Assembly (NCBI GenBank): GCA_002280565.1
Contig: NCEF01000001.1
Location: 62,001-126,000, forward strand
Direction of reading: 5' to 3'
Source of the DNA: Sphingomonas sp. 32-66-10
Lineage (GTDB): Bacteria > Pseudomonadota > Alphaproteobacteria > Sphingomonadales > Sphingomonadaceae
DNA: 64,000 bases
Below the pieces are notes generated by a model that was given only the letters and a program-made list of their open reading frames with translations, ran no database searches and was not told where the DNA came from. Shown one piece after another: positions 1-8,261 of the stretch; position 1 is the stretch's first letter, and each line of letters begins with the position of its first letter. The translations under genes and the position numbers were made by a program.

Positions 1-276
1 GACCAGCAGGTTCGCCCATTCGGGATGCTTGCGGACATAGGCGGCGACGAACGGGCATTGCGGCACGACCCGCAGGCCCCGTGCCCGCGCTTCGGACAGG
101 CCGTGGCGGATCAACCGGCTGGCGATGCCCCGCCCCTCCAGCGCGGGCGGGACGATGGTGTGGGTGAAGGTGATGACGTCGCCATCGATACCATACTCGG
201 CGCGGGCCAGATGGCCGTCCAAGGTCAGTTCGAACTGGTGCCGCTCCACATTGTCGCGAATCGCGTCAGATTCCAT
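1..276 (-). CDS. GNAT family N-acetyltransferase, C-terminus cut by window edge
   Basis: The first 92 residues are visible on the minus strand from the ATG at 276; the last residues lie beyond the window. An acetyl-CoA binding motif EGRGIASRLI is near residues 47-56. The later VPQCPF and RKHPEW segments are typical of the small YjdJ-like (COG2388) N-acetyltransferases. These are short single-domain GNAT proteins, and the acceptor substrate is generally unknown. The gene is divergent from the secreted protein that starts at 345, so the 68-nt gap must hold both promoters. Family assignment is firm; the substrate cannot be read from sequence. Confidence 0.8.
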   Translation of the reverse strand, partial: MESDAIRDNVERHQFELTLDGHLARAEYGIDGDVITFTHTIVPPALEGRGIASRLIRHGLSEARARGLRVVPQCPFVAAYVRKHPEWANLLV

Positions 277-344
277 CACCCGCCTCCCGATTGCCGTGCA
301 TCCAGGCGAATGGTAGCGATCCGGCAGTGGAGGACAATCGCCCG

Positions 345-1232
345 ATGTTACGCCTGTTCAATCTGCTAGCGGCGGCTTTGATGCTTGGCGCTGCCGCAGA
401 TCCCGGAAAGCCGGTCAGCGACGGCCAGAAGATCGAATGGACGATGGGCGAAGGCCGCAAGGTCTATCGCTTCGGTGACCTCACTGCCGTGTTCGATCGC
501 GTCCAATGCGCACCGCTGGGCGAAGAGTGCGAAGACGGCGATGTCGACCCGGTGCTGACGATCACGCGCGCCGACGGCGCGAGCGTCCGGCTCGAAGGGT
601 CGGCGATGCAGAACATCCTGATGCTCGGCCGCTTGTCGAAGGACGGCCCGGCGATCGCGTTCTTTCAGGACTATACCGGCGGCATGCATTGCTGTCAGCG
701 GATGCGGGTCGTTACACCCGCAGGCGACAGCCTGAAGGTCGCCGAGCTGGGCGGCTATGACGGGGCCGAAATCGGCTGGCCCAAGGATGTGGACGGCGAC
801 GGAATTCTCGACTTCGTGCTGAGCGACGACCGGTTTCTCTATGCGTTCGAGAGCTATGCCGCGAGTGTGGCGCCGCCCAAGGTGCTGAATGTCATTGACG
901 GCGCGGTGCGCGATGTGTCGGCCGAACCGCGCTTTTCCAGGATCTTCGAGAAGGCGGCCGCCAGCGCACGCAAGGCATGCGTCGGTGAGGCGTATCCCAA
1001 CGGCGCGTGCGCCGCCTGGGCCGCCGCCGCCGCGCGGCTTGGCACGCTCGACGCGGTGTGGCCGGTGGTCCTCGCCGAATATCGCAAGGATCCCGCGATC
1101 TGGCCCGACCGGTGCAAGGTTGAGCGCAACGAAGACGGCGAATGTCCCGAGGGGCAGCTGGTCGAATATCCCGATTACCCGAGCGGATTGCGCGCATTTC
1201 TGGTGGAGACTGGCTATATCCCCGCCGCATGA
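345..1232 (+). CDS. secreted hypothetical protein with a Ca-loop-like segment
   Basis: A 295-aa protein I do not recognise. The start at 345 is preferred over the in-frame ATG at 291 because a GGAGG ribosome site lies about 10 nt upstream and the protein then opens with a signal-peptide-like MLRLFNLLAAALMLG. Export to the periplasm is inferred. A DVDGDGILDFVLSDD segment near residues 150-165 resembles the acidic calcium loops of FG-GAP or dockerin-type repeats, but only one copy is seen. Several cysteines (a CC pair and C-rich C-terminal third) could form disulfides in an exported protein. Its stop overlaps the recQ start (ATGA), suggesting co-transcription. Confidence 0.7.
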   Translation: MLRLFNLLAAALMLGAAADPGKPVSDGQKIEWTMGEGRKVYRFGDLTAVFDRVQCAPLGEECEDGDVDPVLTITRADGASVRLEGSAMQNILMLGRLSKDGPAIAFFQDYTGGMHCCQRMRVVTPAGDSLKVAELGGYDGAEIGWPKDVDGDGILDFVLSDDRFLYAFESYAASVAPPKVLNVIDGAVRDVSAEPRFSRIFEKAAASARKACVGEAYPNGACAAWAAAAARLGTLDAVWPVVLAEYRKDPAIWPDRCKVERNEDGECPEGQLVEYPDYPSGLRAFLVETGYIPAA

Positions 1233-3010
1233 GTGACCCGCGCCTACTGAATCCCCAAGACGTACTACACACGCTTTTCGGCTTTCCAGACTTTCGCGGC
1301 GTCCAGCGGCAGGTGGTCGATCGCGTGCTCGCGGGGCAGCGCACGCTGGCGGTGATGCCGACCGGTGCGGGCAAGTCGCTGACCTATCAGCTGCCCGCCA
1401 CGATGCTCGACGGCACTTGCGTCGTCATCTCGCCGCTGATCGCGCTGATGCACGACCAGCTGCGTGCCGCCGAGGCGGTCGGAATCCGCGCCGCCACGCT
1501 GACCAGCGTCGACGAGAACCGCGCCGAGACGATCGAACGGTTCCGCGACGGCGCGCTCGACCTGCTCTATGTCGCGCCCGAGCGGGCCTCGAACAGCAGC
1601 TTCCGCGACCTGCTGCGCTCCGCCCCGCTCGCCCTGTTCGCGATCGACGAGGCGCATTGCGTGAGCGAATGGGGTCACGACTTCCGCCCCGATTACCGCC
1701 TGCTGCGCCCGTTGATGGACGCATTCCCCGACGTCCCGCGGCTCGCATTGACCGCGACGGCCGATGCACACACCCGCGCCGATATCCTGAATCAGCTGGG
1801 CATCGCCGAGGACGGTTTGATTGTCGCCGGGTTCGACCGGCCCAATATCCGCTACCAGATCGCGCCGCGCGACAATGTGCCGCGCCAGGTCGCCGACTTC
1901 ATCGCCACCCAGTCCGGCCCCGGCATCGTCTATGCCCAGACACGCAAGGGCGTCGAGCAACTGGCGGAAAAGCTCGCCGCGACCGGGCGCCCGGTCCTGC
2001 CCTATCATGCCGGGCTCGACCCCGCCGTGCGCCGCCGCAACCAGGCCGCGTTCGTCGCGAGCGAGGATATGGTGATCGTCGCCACGGTCGCGTTCGGCAT
2101 GGGCATAGACAAGCCCGACGTCCGCTTCGTCATCCATGCCGGCCTGCCCAAGTCGATCGAGGGCTATTATCAGGAGACCGGCCGTGCCGGCCGCGACGGC
2201 GATCCGGCGGTGGCACAGCTCTATTGGGGTGCCGATGATTTCGCCCGCGCCCGCCAGCGCATTGGCGAGGTCGAGCCGGAGCGCCAGCCAGGCGAGCGCG
2301 CGCGCCTGAACGCACTGGGCGCGCTGGTCGAGACCGCCGGCTGCCGCCGCGCGATCCTGCTGCGCCATTTCGGCGAGGATCCGCCCGCGACCTGCGGCAA
2401 TTGCGACAATTGCCTCGAGGCGCCCAAGGCGATCGACGCCAGCGTGACCGCGCAGAAGTATCTCTCCGCCGTGTTCCGCACCGGTCAGAGTTTCGGTGCG
2501 ACCTATATCGAGCAGGTGCTGACCGGCCAGTCGAGCGAGCGCAGCCTGATGAACGGGCATGAATCGCTGTCGGTCTGGGGGATTATCGAGGCGGATGAGG
2601 CGGCGCTGATCAAGCCGGTCGGGCGCGCGTTGCAGCTGCGCGATGCGCTGCGCACCAATCCGCATGGCGGGCTGGAGTTCGGCCCTGGAGCCCGCCCGAT
2701 CCTGAAGGGCGAGGCGACGCTCGACCTGGTCGTCCCGCCCAAGCGCGAGCGCCGCCGCCGGGGTGCCACCACAGGAGCGCCCAATCCAGTCGGTGATCCG
2801 CTGTTCGAGGCACTGCGCGACAAGCGCCGCACGCTGGCGCAGGCCGCTGCCGTCCCGCCCTATGTCATCTTCCACGATTCGGTGCTGCGCGAGATGGCGG
2901 CGGCGCGTCCCGCCACACTCGCCGACCTGTCGCGCATTCCGGGCATTGGCGCGCGCAAGCTGGCGGATTATGGCGATGCCTTCCTGAACGTGATCCGCGA
3001 GGCCGACTGA
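1229..3010 (+). CDS. recQ: ATP-dependent DNA helicase RecQ
   Basis: This is a 593-aa superfamily 2 3'-5' helicase that acts in recombination and repair of stalled forks; the length is close to that of E. coli RecQ. Walker A TGAGKS is at residues 45-50, followed by IDEAHCVSEWGHDFRPDY (DEAH box plus the RecQ aromatic-rich loop) and motif VI around QETGRAGRDG. A four-cysteine zinc site (CRRAILLRHF...CGNCDNC) and a C-terminal HRDC-like helix-hairpin segment RIPGIGARKLADYGD follow. The start at 1229 overlaps the upstream stop by 4 nt. An upstream in-frame ATG at 1142 would add 29 residues from inside the preceding gene and was rejected. Confidence 0.95.
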   Translation: MSDPRLLNPQDVLHTLFGFPDFRGVQRQVVDRVLAGQRTLAVMPTGAGKSLTYQLPATMLDGTCVVISPLIALMHDQLRAAEAVGIRAATLTSVDENRAETIERFRDGALDLLYVAPERASNSSFRDLLRSAPLALFAIDEAHCVSEWGHDFRPDYRLLRPLMDAFPDVPRLALTATADAHTRADILNQLGIAEDGLIVAGFDRPNIRYQIAPRDNVPRQVADFIATQSGPGIVYAQTRKGVEQLAEKLAATGRPVLPYHAGLDPAVRRRNQAAFVASEDMVIVATVAFGMGIDKPDVRFVIHAGLPKSIEGYYQETGRAGRDGDPAVAQLYWGADDFARARQRIGEVEPERQPGERARLNALGALVETAGCRRAILLRHFGEDPPATCGNCDNCLEAPKAIDASVTAQKYLSAVFRTGQSFGATYIEQVLTGQSSERSLMNGHESLSVWGIIEADEAALIKPVGRALQLRDALRTNPHGGLEFGPGARPILKGEATLDLVVPPKRERRRRGATTGAPNPVGDPLFEALRDKRRTLAQAAAVPPYVIFHDSVLREMAAARPATLADLSRIPGIGARKLADYGDAFLNVIREAD

Positions 3011-3436
3011 ATGCGCACGATCGACGAGACCATCTCCGTGTCCCCCCAGATCAGCCCGGCCGATGTGACCGAGCTGGCCCGTGCGGGGTTCAAGGCGATC
3101 GTCAACAACCGCCCCGACGAGGAAGAGCCCGGCCAGCCATCGGGCGACGCCATCCGCGCGGTCGCGCAGACGCTGGGCCTGTCCTATCACGCCATTCCTG
3201 TGACCCATGCCGGCTTCTCGATGCCGCAGGTCGAGGCAATGCGCGCCGCGATCGACGACGCGGGCGGTCCGGTCTTTGCCTATTGCCGCTCCGGCACACG
3301 TTCGACCAACCTGTGGGCGCTGTCCGAAGCGAGCCGGGGTACCGACCCCGAATTACTGGTCAAGAAGGCCGCTCAGGCCGGATATGATCTCAGCAGCCTG
3401 CGCCCGATGCTCGACACGCTGGCGGGCAAGGCCTGA
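3011..3436 (+). CDS. TIGR01244/DUF442 phosphatase-fold sulfur transferase family protein
   Basis: A 141-aa protein of the DUF442 (Blh-like) family, which adopts a tyrosine-phosphatase-like fold. The signature CRSGTRS (Cx5R loop with nucleophilic Cys and Arg) lies near residues 93-99, and VNNRPDEE near residue 33 is the conserved N-terminal motif. Family members are linked to sulfide metabolism or stress, often next to persulfide dioxygenases, but no such partner is here. The ATG follows the recQ stop with no gap, so it is almost certainly in the recQ transcript. Fold and active-site loop are clear; the substrate is unknown. Confidence 0.85.
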   Translation: MRTIDETISVSPQISPADVTELARAGFKAIVNNRPDEEEPGQPSGDAIRAVAQTLGLSYHAIPVTHAGFSMPQVEAMRAAIDDAGGPVFAYCRSGTRSTNLWALSEASRGTDPELLVKKAAQAGYDLSSLRPMLDTLAGKA

Positions 3437-3440
3437 TCCG

Positions 3441-3836
3441 ATGAACTGGTGGCTGGCCGCCGGGTCGCTTGCCGCCGTGCTGGCGCTGGCGGGAATCGCG
3501 CGGATGCTGAAGCTCGGCGGAGCGCAGCATCTGACCAATGGCAAGGATGCGATCGGGCTGGCCGAGGTGCTGGTGTCCGGGTTCGAAGGCCAGGTTGGCA
3601 TCGTCGCCGCCGATGGCGGTCGCGCCGCAGTGGCTGGCGGACCGGGTGATCTGGTGGTGATCGAGCCGCTCGGCGCGCGGTATCGCGCGACCCGGTTCAA
3701 GGCGGCCCGCGTCGTCATGGTGCATCCCGAGGCTGACGGCACCAAGCTCGCACTGGAGCTACAGCCCGGCATCGTGCTCCGCATCACCGTCGCCGATGGC
3801 GAGGCGGCACGCGCCTTTGCCGAGACCTTAACCTGA
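3441..3836 (+). CDS. hypothetical membrane-anchored protein
   Basis: A 131-aa protein that starts 4 nt after the DUF442 stop, so it is the third gene of the recQ operon. It begins with a hydrophobic helix (MNWWLAAGSLAAVLALAGIA), probably a membrane anchor or uncleaved signal. The remaining roughly 100 residues are predicted soluble and alternate small hydrophobic and charged residues as in a beta-rich domain. I recognise no family. The codon use matches its neighbours, so it looks like a real gene rather than a shadow. No function is proposed. Confidence 0.65.
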   Translation: MNWWLAAGSLAAVLALAGIARMLKLGGAQHLTNGKDAIGLAEVLVSGFEGQVGIVAADGGRAAVAGGPGDLVVIEPLGARYRATRFKAARVVMVHPEADGTKLALELQPGIVLRITVADGEAARAFAETLT

Positions 3837-3839
3837 CCA

Positions 3840-3868
3840 TTGCCAAGGTTGGGAAGACGCGCTTATTT
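3840..3868 (+). promoter_or_regulatory. sigma-70-type promoter for desaturase/GMC operon
   Basis: A -35-like TTGCCA (3840-3845) and a -10-like TTATTT (3863-3868) are separated by 17 nt. The predicted transcription start, about 3875, lies inside the palindrome that follows. This is the only gap between the recQ operon and the desaturase, so it is the natural promoter position. Confidence 0.5.
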
Positions 3869-3880
3869 ACACTCGTGTAA
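3867..3880. promoter_or_regulatory. palindromic operator TTACAC-N2-GTGTAA
   Basis: The perfect inverted repeat TTACACTCGTGTAA overlaps the end of the -10 element and the predicted transcription start. It abuts the AAGGAG ribosome site of the gene starting at 3890. Position and symmetry fit a repressor operator. Sites of this shape are common for TetR-family dimers, but no tetR gene is in the window, so the regulator is inferred. Confidence 0.5.
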
Positions 3881-3889
3881 GGAGCGTGG

Positions 3890-4852
3890 ATGCCCAACCT
3901 GCCAGATCCTGTTGACCTAGCCGTCCCGGCCTTCGTCCTGCTTGTGCTGGCGGAGATGGTGGTCGCGCGGATCAAGGACCGCAGCCGCTATTGCCCGCGC
4001 GACACGCTGACCTCGCTGATGCTCGGCTTTGGCAGCACGATCGCGGGCGTGCTGGCGGGCGGCTTTGTCTTCGCCATGGCGGTCTGGTGCCACCAGTTCC
4101 GCCTCTTCGACATCAGCTATGCCTGGTATTGGTTCGTCCTCGCCTTCGTGCTCGACGATCTCGCTTACTATGTCTTCCACCGCTCGGCCCACCGCGTGCG
4201 CTGGTTCTGGGCAAGCCATGTCATCCACCACAGCAGCCAGCATTATAACCTGTCGACCGCGTTGCGGCAGACCTGGACCGGCTTTTTCAGCCTGGGCTTC
4301 ATCTTCCGCCTGCCGCTGTTCCTGATCGGCTTTCCGCCTGCGATGGTCTTCTTCGTCGCGGGGCTGAACCTCGTCTACCAGTTCTGGATCCATACCGAGG
4401 TGATCGGGCGCATGCCGCGCTGGTTCGAGGCGGTGATGAACACCCCGTCGCATCACCGTGTCCATCACGCGACCAACCCGCGCTATCTCGACAAGAATTA
4501 TGCCGGCGTCTTCATCATCTGGGACCGCATGTTCGGAACGTTCGAGGCGGAGCGCGATGACGACCGGCCGCGCTATGGCATCGTGAAGAACCTGCCCGAC
4601 TTCAATCTGGTCCGCGCGGCGTTCCACGAATGGTGGGGCATCGCGCAGGACGTATGGGCTGCCCCGAACTGGCACGCCCGCCTCATGTACATGATCGCGC
4701 CGCCCGGCTGGAGCCATGACGGCAGTCGCGATACATCCGAGACGATCAAGGCGCGCTGGAAAGAGCGTGAGGGGGCGGGGAAGTTATGGAAGAAGCCGAT
4801 ATCGTCGTCATCGGAGCCGGATCCGGGGGGAGTGCCGCAGCAGGTCGGTTGA
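3890..4852 (+). CDS. sterol desaturase / fatty acid hydroxylase family membrane protein
   Basis: A 320-aa integral membrane di-iron oxygenase of the fatty-acid-hydroxylase superfamily. The eight-histidine signature is visible: HRSAH at about 97-101, HVIHHSSQH at about 110-118 and HRVHHATN near 187. There are several hydrophobic segments around residues 12-25, 45-66, 78-96 and 125-165. Such proteins hydroxylate or desaturate lipids, sterols or carotenoids. The start has an AAGGAG site 5 nt upstream. The next gene, a GMC oxidoreductase, overlaps its 3' end by 67 nt. The two probably act on the same hydrophobic substrate, which sequence does not reveal. Confidence 0.88.
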   Translation: MPNLPDPVDLAVPAFVLLVLAEMVVARIKDRSRYCPRDTLTSLMLGFGSTIAGVLAGGFVFAMAVWCHQFRLFDISYAWYWFVLAFVLDDLAYYVFHRSAHRVRWFWASHVIHHSSQHYNLSTALRQTWTGFFSLGFIFRLPLFLIGFPPAMVFFVAGLNLVYQFWIHTEVIGRMPRWFEAVMNTPSHHRVHHATNPRYLDKNYAGVFIIWDRMFGTFEAERDDDRPRYGIVKNLPDFNLVRAAFHEWWGIAQDVWAAPNWHARLMYMIAPPGWSHDGSRDTSETIKARWKEREGAGKLWKKPISSSSEPDPGGVPQQVG

Positions 4853-6357
4853 GCGAGGACGGGCGCTACAGCGTCGCTGTGCTCGAGGCGGGCGGGCGCA
4901 ACACCAGCTTCCGCACATTAATGCCCGGCGGCATCGCGATGCAGACCCCGGCGACCAACTATGCGTTCGAGACGGTGCCGCAGCCGGGCCTCGACGGCCG
5001 GCGCGGGTACCAGCCACGCGGGCGGGGCCTGGGAGGGTCGAGTGCGATCAACGCAATGCTCTACATCCGCGGAGTACCGTGGGACTATGACAATTGGGCG
5101 CGGCTCGGCTGCCCTGGCTGGGGCTGGGACGATGTCCTGCCCGTGTTCAAGCGCAGCGAGGCCAACGAACACGGTGCGGACGATTTCCACGGCGGCGAGG
5201 GTCCGCTCCACGTCAGCGACCAGAGCTTCGTCCATCCCGGCACGCGCGCCTTTATCGAGGCCGGCGCAGCGCTGCAGATGCCGCGCAACGACGACTTCAA
5301 CGGCGCGCGACAGGAGGGGATTGGCGTCTATCAGGTGACGCAGAAGGATGGCGAGCGCTGGACCGCCGCGCGCGGCTATCTGAAGGAACGCCCTAACCTC
5401 ACCATCATCTGCGACGCGACGGTCGAGCGCGTGCTGTTCGAGGACGGCCGCGTGTGGGGCGTCGCCTATTCGCGCGGGGGCCAGACCAGGATGATCCGCG
5501 CGCGCCGCGCCGTGGTGATGGCGGGCGGCGTATTCGGGACGCCGCAAACGCTGATGCTGTCGGGCATCGGACCCGCCGCGCATCTCAAGGAAATGGGGCT
5601 TCAGGTCCGCATCGACCGGCCCGAGGTGGGCGGCAATCTGCAGGACCATCTCGATTATGTCGCCGCGTTCGAGACGCCGGGTTACGACTTCCTTGGCCGC
5701 TCGCTGCGCGGATCGCTGGCGGGACTGGGCGGCATGTGGCGCTGGTTCCGCAGCCGCAGCGGCATGATGACTTCGCCCTATGCCGAGGGGGGTGCGTTCC
5801 TGAAAAGCGACCCAGCGCTGGAAGTGCCCGACATCCAGCTCCATTTCCTGATCGCGATCGTCGAGGACCACGGGCGCGCCAAGGTGAAGGCGCATGGCTT
5901 TAGCTGCCATGCCTGTGTCCTGCGTCCCGAAAGCCGGGGGACGGTCCGCCTCAAATCGCCCGATCCGCGCGTCGCGCCGCTGATCGACCCGCAATTCCTG
6001 TCCGACCCGCGCGATCTTGCGCTGCTCATGAAGGGTACGCACATGATGTACCGCATCCTGGAGCAGGAGCCGCTTGCGGCATTCGGGGGCAAGGATCGCT
6101 ACCCATTCGACGACGATGCGACGCTGGAGCGGCTGATCCGCGCGCGCGCCGACACCATCTATCATCCGGTCGGCACGGCGCGGATGGGGTCCGACGATGC
6201 CGCAGTGTGCGATCCGCAGTTGCGTGTGCGCGGGGTCGAGGGGCTGTATGTCGCTGACGCCTCGATCATGCCGCGCCTGATCGGCGGCAATACCAATGCG
6301 CCAAGTGTCATGATCGGCGAACGCTGCGCCGATTTCGTGCGGGCAGATCTGGGGTGA
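4786..6357 (+). CDS. GMC family oxidoreductase (choline/alcohol dehydrogenase-like)
   Basis: A 523-aa FAD enzyme. The N-terminal dinucleotide-binding motif GAGSGG is at residues 10-15. The GMC signature RGLGGSSAINAMLYIRG is near residues 79-95, and the catalytic His lies in YHPVGTARMG near 464, with GGNTNAPSVMIGER close to the C-terminus. It is predicted to oxidise a primary or secondary alcohol and pass electrons to a quinone or oxygen. The ATG lies inside the 3' end of the desaturase gene, so the pair is translationally coupled. A hydroxylate-then-oxidise order is an inference from the pairing, not something the sequence shows. Confidence 0.88.
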   Translation: MEEADIVVIGAGSGGSAAAGRLSEDGRYSVAVLEAGGRNTSFRTLMPGGIAMQTPATNYAFETVPQPGLDGRRGYQPRGRGLGGSSAINAMLYIRGVPWDYDNWARLGCPGWGWDDVLPVFKRSEANEHGADDFHGGEGPLHVSDQSFVHPGTRAFIEAGAALQMPRNDDFNGARQEGIGVYQVTQKDGERWTAARGYLKERPNLTIICDATVERVLFEDGRVWGVAYSRGGQTRMIRARRAVVMAGGVFGTPQTLMLSGIGPAAHLKEMGLQVRIDRPEVGGNLQDHLDYVAAFETPGYDFLGRSLRGSLAGLGGMWRWFRSRSGMMTSPYAEGGAFLKSDPALEVPDIQLHFLIAIVEDHGRAKVKAHGFSCHACVLRPESRGTVRLKSPDPRVAPLIDPQFLSDPRDLALLMKGTHMMYRILEQEPLAAFGGKDRYPFDDDATLERLIRARADTIYHPVGTARMGSDDAAVCDPQLRVRGVEGLYVADASIMPRLIGGNTNAPSVMIGERCADFVRADLG

Positions 6358-6363
6358 AGCGGA

Positions 6364-6786
6364 CTACGCCCTGCGCCGGGTGATCGGGGATATGGTGGCG
6401 CAGGCAGGGGTTCCGTCCGCCCCCGTGCCGTTGAGCAGAATTTCGATCGTGCCGCCGCGCGCCGCATGGTCGATCAGCGATGGGTCGAGGTCGTGGATGT
6501 CGATCTTCATCCGACGCGACCAGGGCGAGGTCATGCACGCCGCCAGCGCACCGATCCGAATATAGACGAAGCGCCGCACCGGACCCTCGCGCCGCACCTG
6601 ATCGCCGAAGAACTTCGGGCCAGCGGCGATCCGCATCGCACACTCGAAGACGAGCGGTTCCCCTGCGCTGGACTGCTTGGGATCGAGCGGCCCGCCCTCC
6701 ACCGATTGAAGGCTGTAGGGCACAGCCGGAACCGGGTTCTGGATGATGATTCGGAGCCGGAATGGAGTCTGATCGGATCGCGCCAT
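6364..6786 (-). CDS. DUF5990 family protein
   Basis: A 140-aa protein matching my recollection of the DUF5990 family. It has an early RIIIQNPVPAVPYSLQ segment and a later stretch (FGDQVRREGPVRRFVYIRIG) ending in a small alpha/beta region. No catalytic motif is evident, and the family has no established function that I know of. The gene is convergent with the GMC gene, 6 nt away. It lies downstream of the amtB terminator, so it needs its own promoter in the 117-nt gap. The family name is given with moderate certainty. Confidence 0.7.
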   Translation of the reverse strand: MARSDQTPFRLRIIIQNPVPAVPYSLQSVEGGPLDPKQSSAGEPLVFECAMRIAAGPKFFGDQVRREGPVRRFVYIRIGALAACMTSPWSRRMKIDIHDLDPSLIDHAARGGTIEILLNGTGADGTPACATISPITRRRA

Positions 6787-6812
6787 CCGCCCTTCTACCG
6801 CACCGTAACGTC

Positions 6813-6844
6813 AAAAAAACGGGCCGGCGCTTTCGCACCGGCCC
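6813..6844 (-). terminator. Rho-independent terminator after amtB
   Basis: On the minus strand a 10-bp GC-rich stem (GGGCCGGUGC / GCGCCGGCCC, one G-U pair) with a GAAA tetraloop is followed by GTTTTTTT. It sits 60 nt past the amtB stop and just before the DUF5990 start. It is a textbook intrinsic terminator for glnK-amtB. Confidence 0.85.
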
Positions 6845-6870
6845 AGTCGTCCGCAGGAGGAACCCCTGTG

Positions 6871-6896
6871 GGGCCGCACCGCAAGGGGTGCGGCCC
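6871..6896. other. second GC-rich hairpin after amtB
   Basis: GGGCCGCACC (6871-6880) and GGTGCGGCCC (6887-6896) form a perfect 10-bp stem around a 6-nt loop, just after the amtB stop. There is no U-tract, so it may be a 3'-end protecting or Rho-blocking structure in tandem with the true terminator. Confidence 0.5.
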
Positions 6897-6903
6897 GATT
6901 TGG

Positions 6904-8247
6904 TCAATAGTTGTAGGCGCGTTCGCCATGCTCACCGAGGTCGAGGCCTTCCTGCTCGACTTCGGGGCTGACGCGCAGGCCGGTGAGTGCCTTGGCGATG
7001 GTGAAGGCGATGACCGACCCGATCGCTGCCCATGCGACTGCGACACCGACCGACTTGATCTGAATCCACAGCTGGGTACCCAGTTCATAGTCGGCGGCAC
7101 CCGGGCCACCGAGCACCGGAAGCATCGTCACGGCAGTCAGGATCGAGCCGATGATGCCGCCCACAGCGTGGATGCCAAAGGCGTCGAGCGATTCGTCGAT
7201 CTTCAGCTTCGGCTTGATTGCGATGACGAAGATTGCGCAGACGACGCCAGCGATGGCACCGAGCAGGATCGCACCGAACGGACCCGAGTTGCCGGCTGCC
7301 GGGGTGACCGCAACCAGACCGGCAATCGCACCCGAGCATGCGCCCAGCAGCGAAGCCTTGTGGCCCAGCACCCGCTCGGTCAGCATCCAGAACAGGACGC
7401 CAGCAGCAGTCGCGACAAAGGTGTTGATGAGCGCGAGACCCGCCGAACCATTGGCTTCGAGCGCCGAACCGGCGTTGAAGCCGAACCAGCCCACCCACAG
7501 CAGACCGGTGCCGATCAGCGTCATGGTCAGCGAGTGCGGTGCCATACGCTCGGTCGGATAGCCCTTGCGCTTGCCCAGGATGATCGCACCGACCAGCGCC
7601 GAGACGCCCGCGTTGATGTGAACCACCGTGCCGCCCGCGAAATCGAGCGCACCCCAGCCGAAGATCAGGCCAGTCGCCGCCTCGGTGCCGCCCAGATACC
7701 AGACCATATGTGCGATCGGATAATAGACGATCGTCAGCCAGATCGCGGCGAACACCATTAGCGCGCTGAACTTCATGCGCTCGACCAGGCCGCCGATGAC
7801 CAGCGCGACGGTGATTGCGGAGAAGGTCATCTGGAACGCGATGAACACGAATTCCGGAATGACGACGCCGTCGGTGAAGGTGGCGACAGTCGAGTCTGCG
7901 GTCACCCCGGCGAGCAAGAACTTGCCGGTCGAGATGAACTGGTTGGCGTCACCGCCGAACGACAGTGCATAGCCGTACATCACCCAGAGCAGCATCGCGA
8001 ACGCCGCGACGGCCAGGACCTGGGTCAGCACGGACGCCATGTTCTTGGTGCGGACCAGACCGCCATAGAACAGCGCAAGGCCGGGGACGATCATCGCCAT
8101 GACCAGCACGGTCGACATCATCATCCAGGCGGTATCGCCCTTGTCGGGCGTCGGTGCCGCAGCGGCAGCCGCGTCCTGGGCCCAGGCGGGCAGGGCCGCG
8201 AACAGCGCGACGCCCGCGCCTGCAGCCAGTTTGAGTGCAGTTTTCAT
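6904..8247 (-). CDS. amtB: ammonium transporter AmtB
   Basis: A 447-aa Amt/Mep/Rh channel that conducts ammonium across the inner membrane. It has an N-terminal cleavable-looking signal (MKTALKLAAGAGVALFAALPAWA), about eleven hydrophobic segments, and the family signatures GDTAWMMMSTVLVM, ALFYGGLVR and GAIAGLVAVTPAAG. The start at 8247 is chosen because GGGGGT precedes it and the signal peptide follows; an in-frame start 18 nt upstream would overlap glnK. The gene lies 14 nt after glnK, the usual operon in which GlnK blocks AmtB under ammonium upshift. It is expected to be controlled from the sigma-54 promoter upstream of glnK. Confidence 0.95.
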   Translation of the reverse strand: MKTALKLAAGAGVALFAALPAWAQDAAAAAAPTPDKGDTAWMMMSTVLVMAMIVPGLALFYGGLVRTKNMASVLTQVLAVAAFAMLLWVMYGYALSFGGDANQFISTGKFLLAGVTADSTVATFTDGVVIPEFVFIAFQMTFSAITVALVIGGLVERMKFSALMVFAAIWLTIVYYPIAHMVWYLGGTEAATGLIFGWGALDFAGGTVVHINAGVSALVGAIILGKRKGYPTERMAPHSLTMTLIGTGLLWVGWFGFNAGSALEANGSAGLALINTFVATAAGVLFWMLTERVLGHKASLLGACSGAIAGLVAVTPAAGNSGPFGAILLGAIAGVVCAIFVIAIKPKLKIDESLDAFGIHAVGGIIGSILTAVTMLPVLGGPGAADYELGTQLWIQIKSVGVAVAWAAIGSVIAFTIAKALTGLRVSPEVEQEGLDLGEHGERAYNY

Positions 8248-8261
8248 CGTTACCCCCTTGA

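Noticed and set aside
1265..3208. 647-aa minus-strand open frame opposite recQ
   Set aside because: It is a GC-bias shadow of recQ with no recognisable family, repeat-like composition and no ribosome site.
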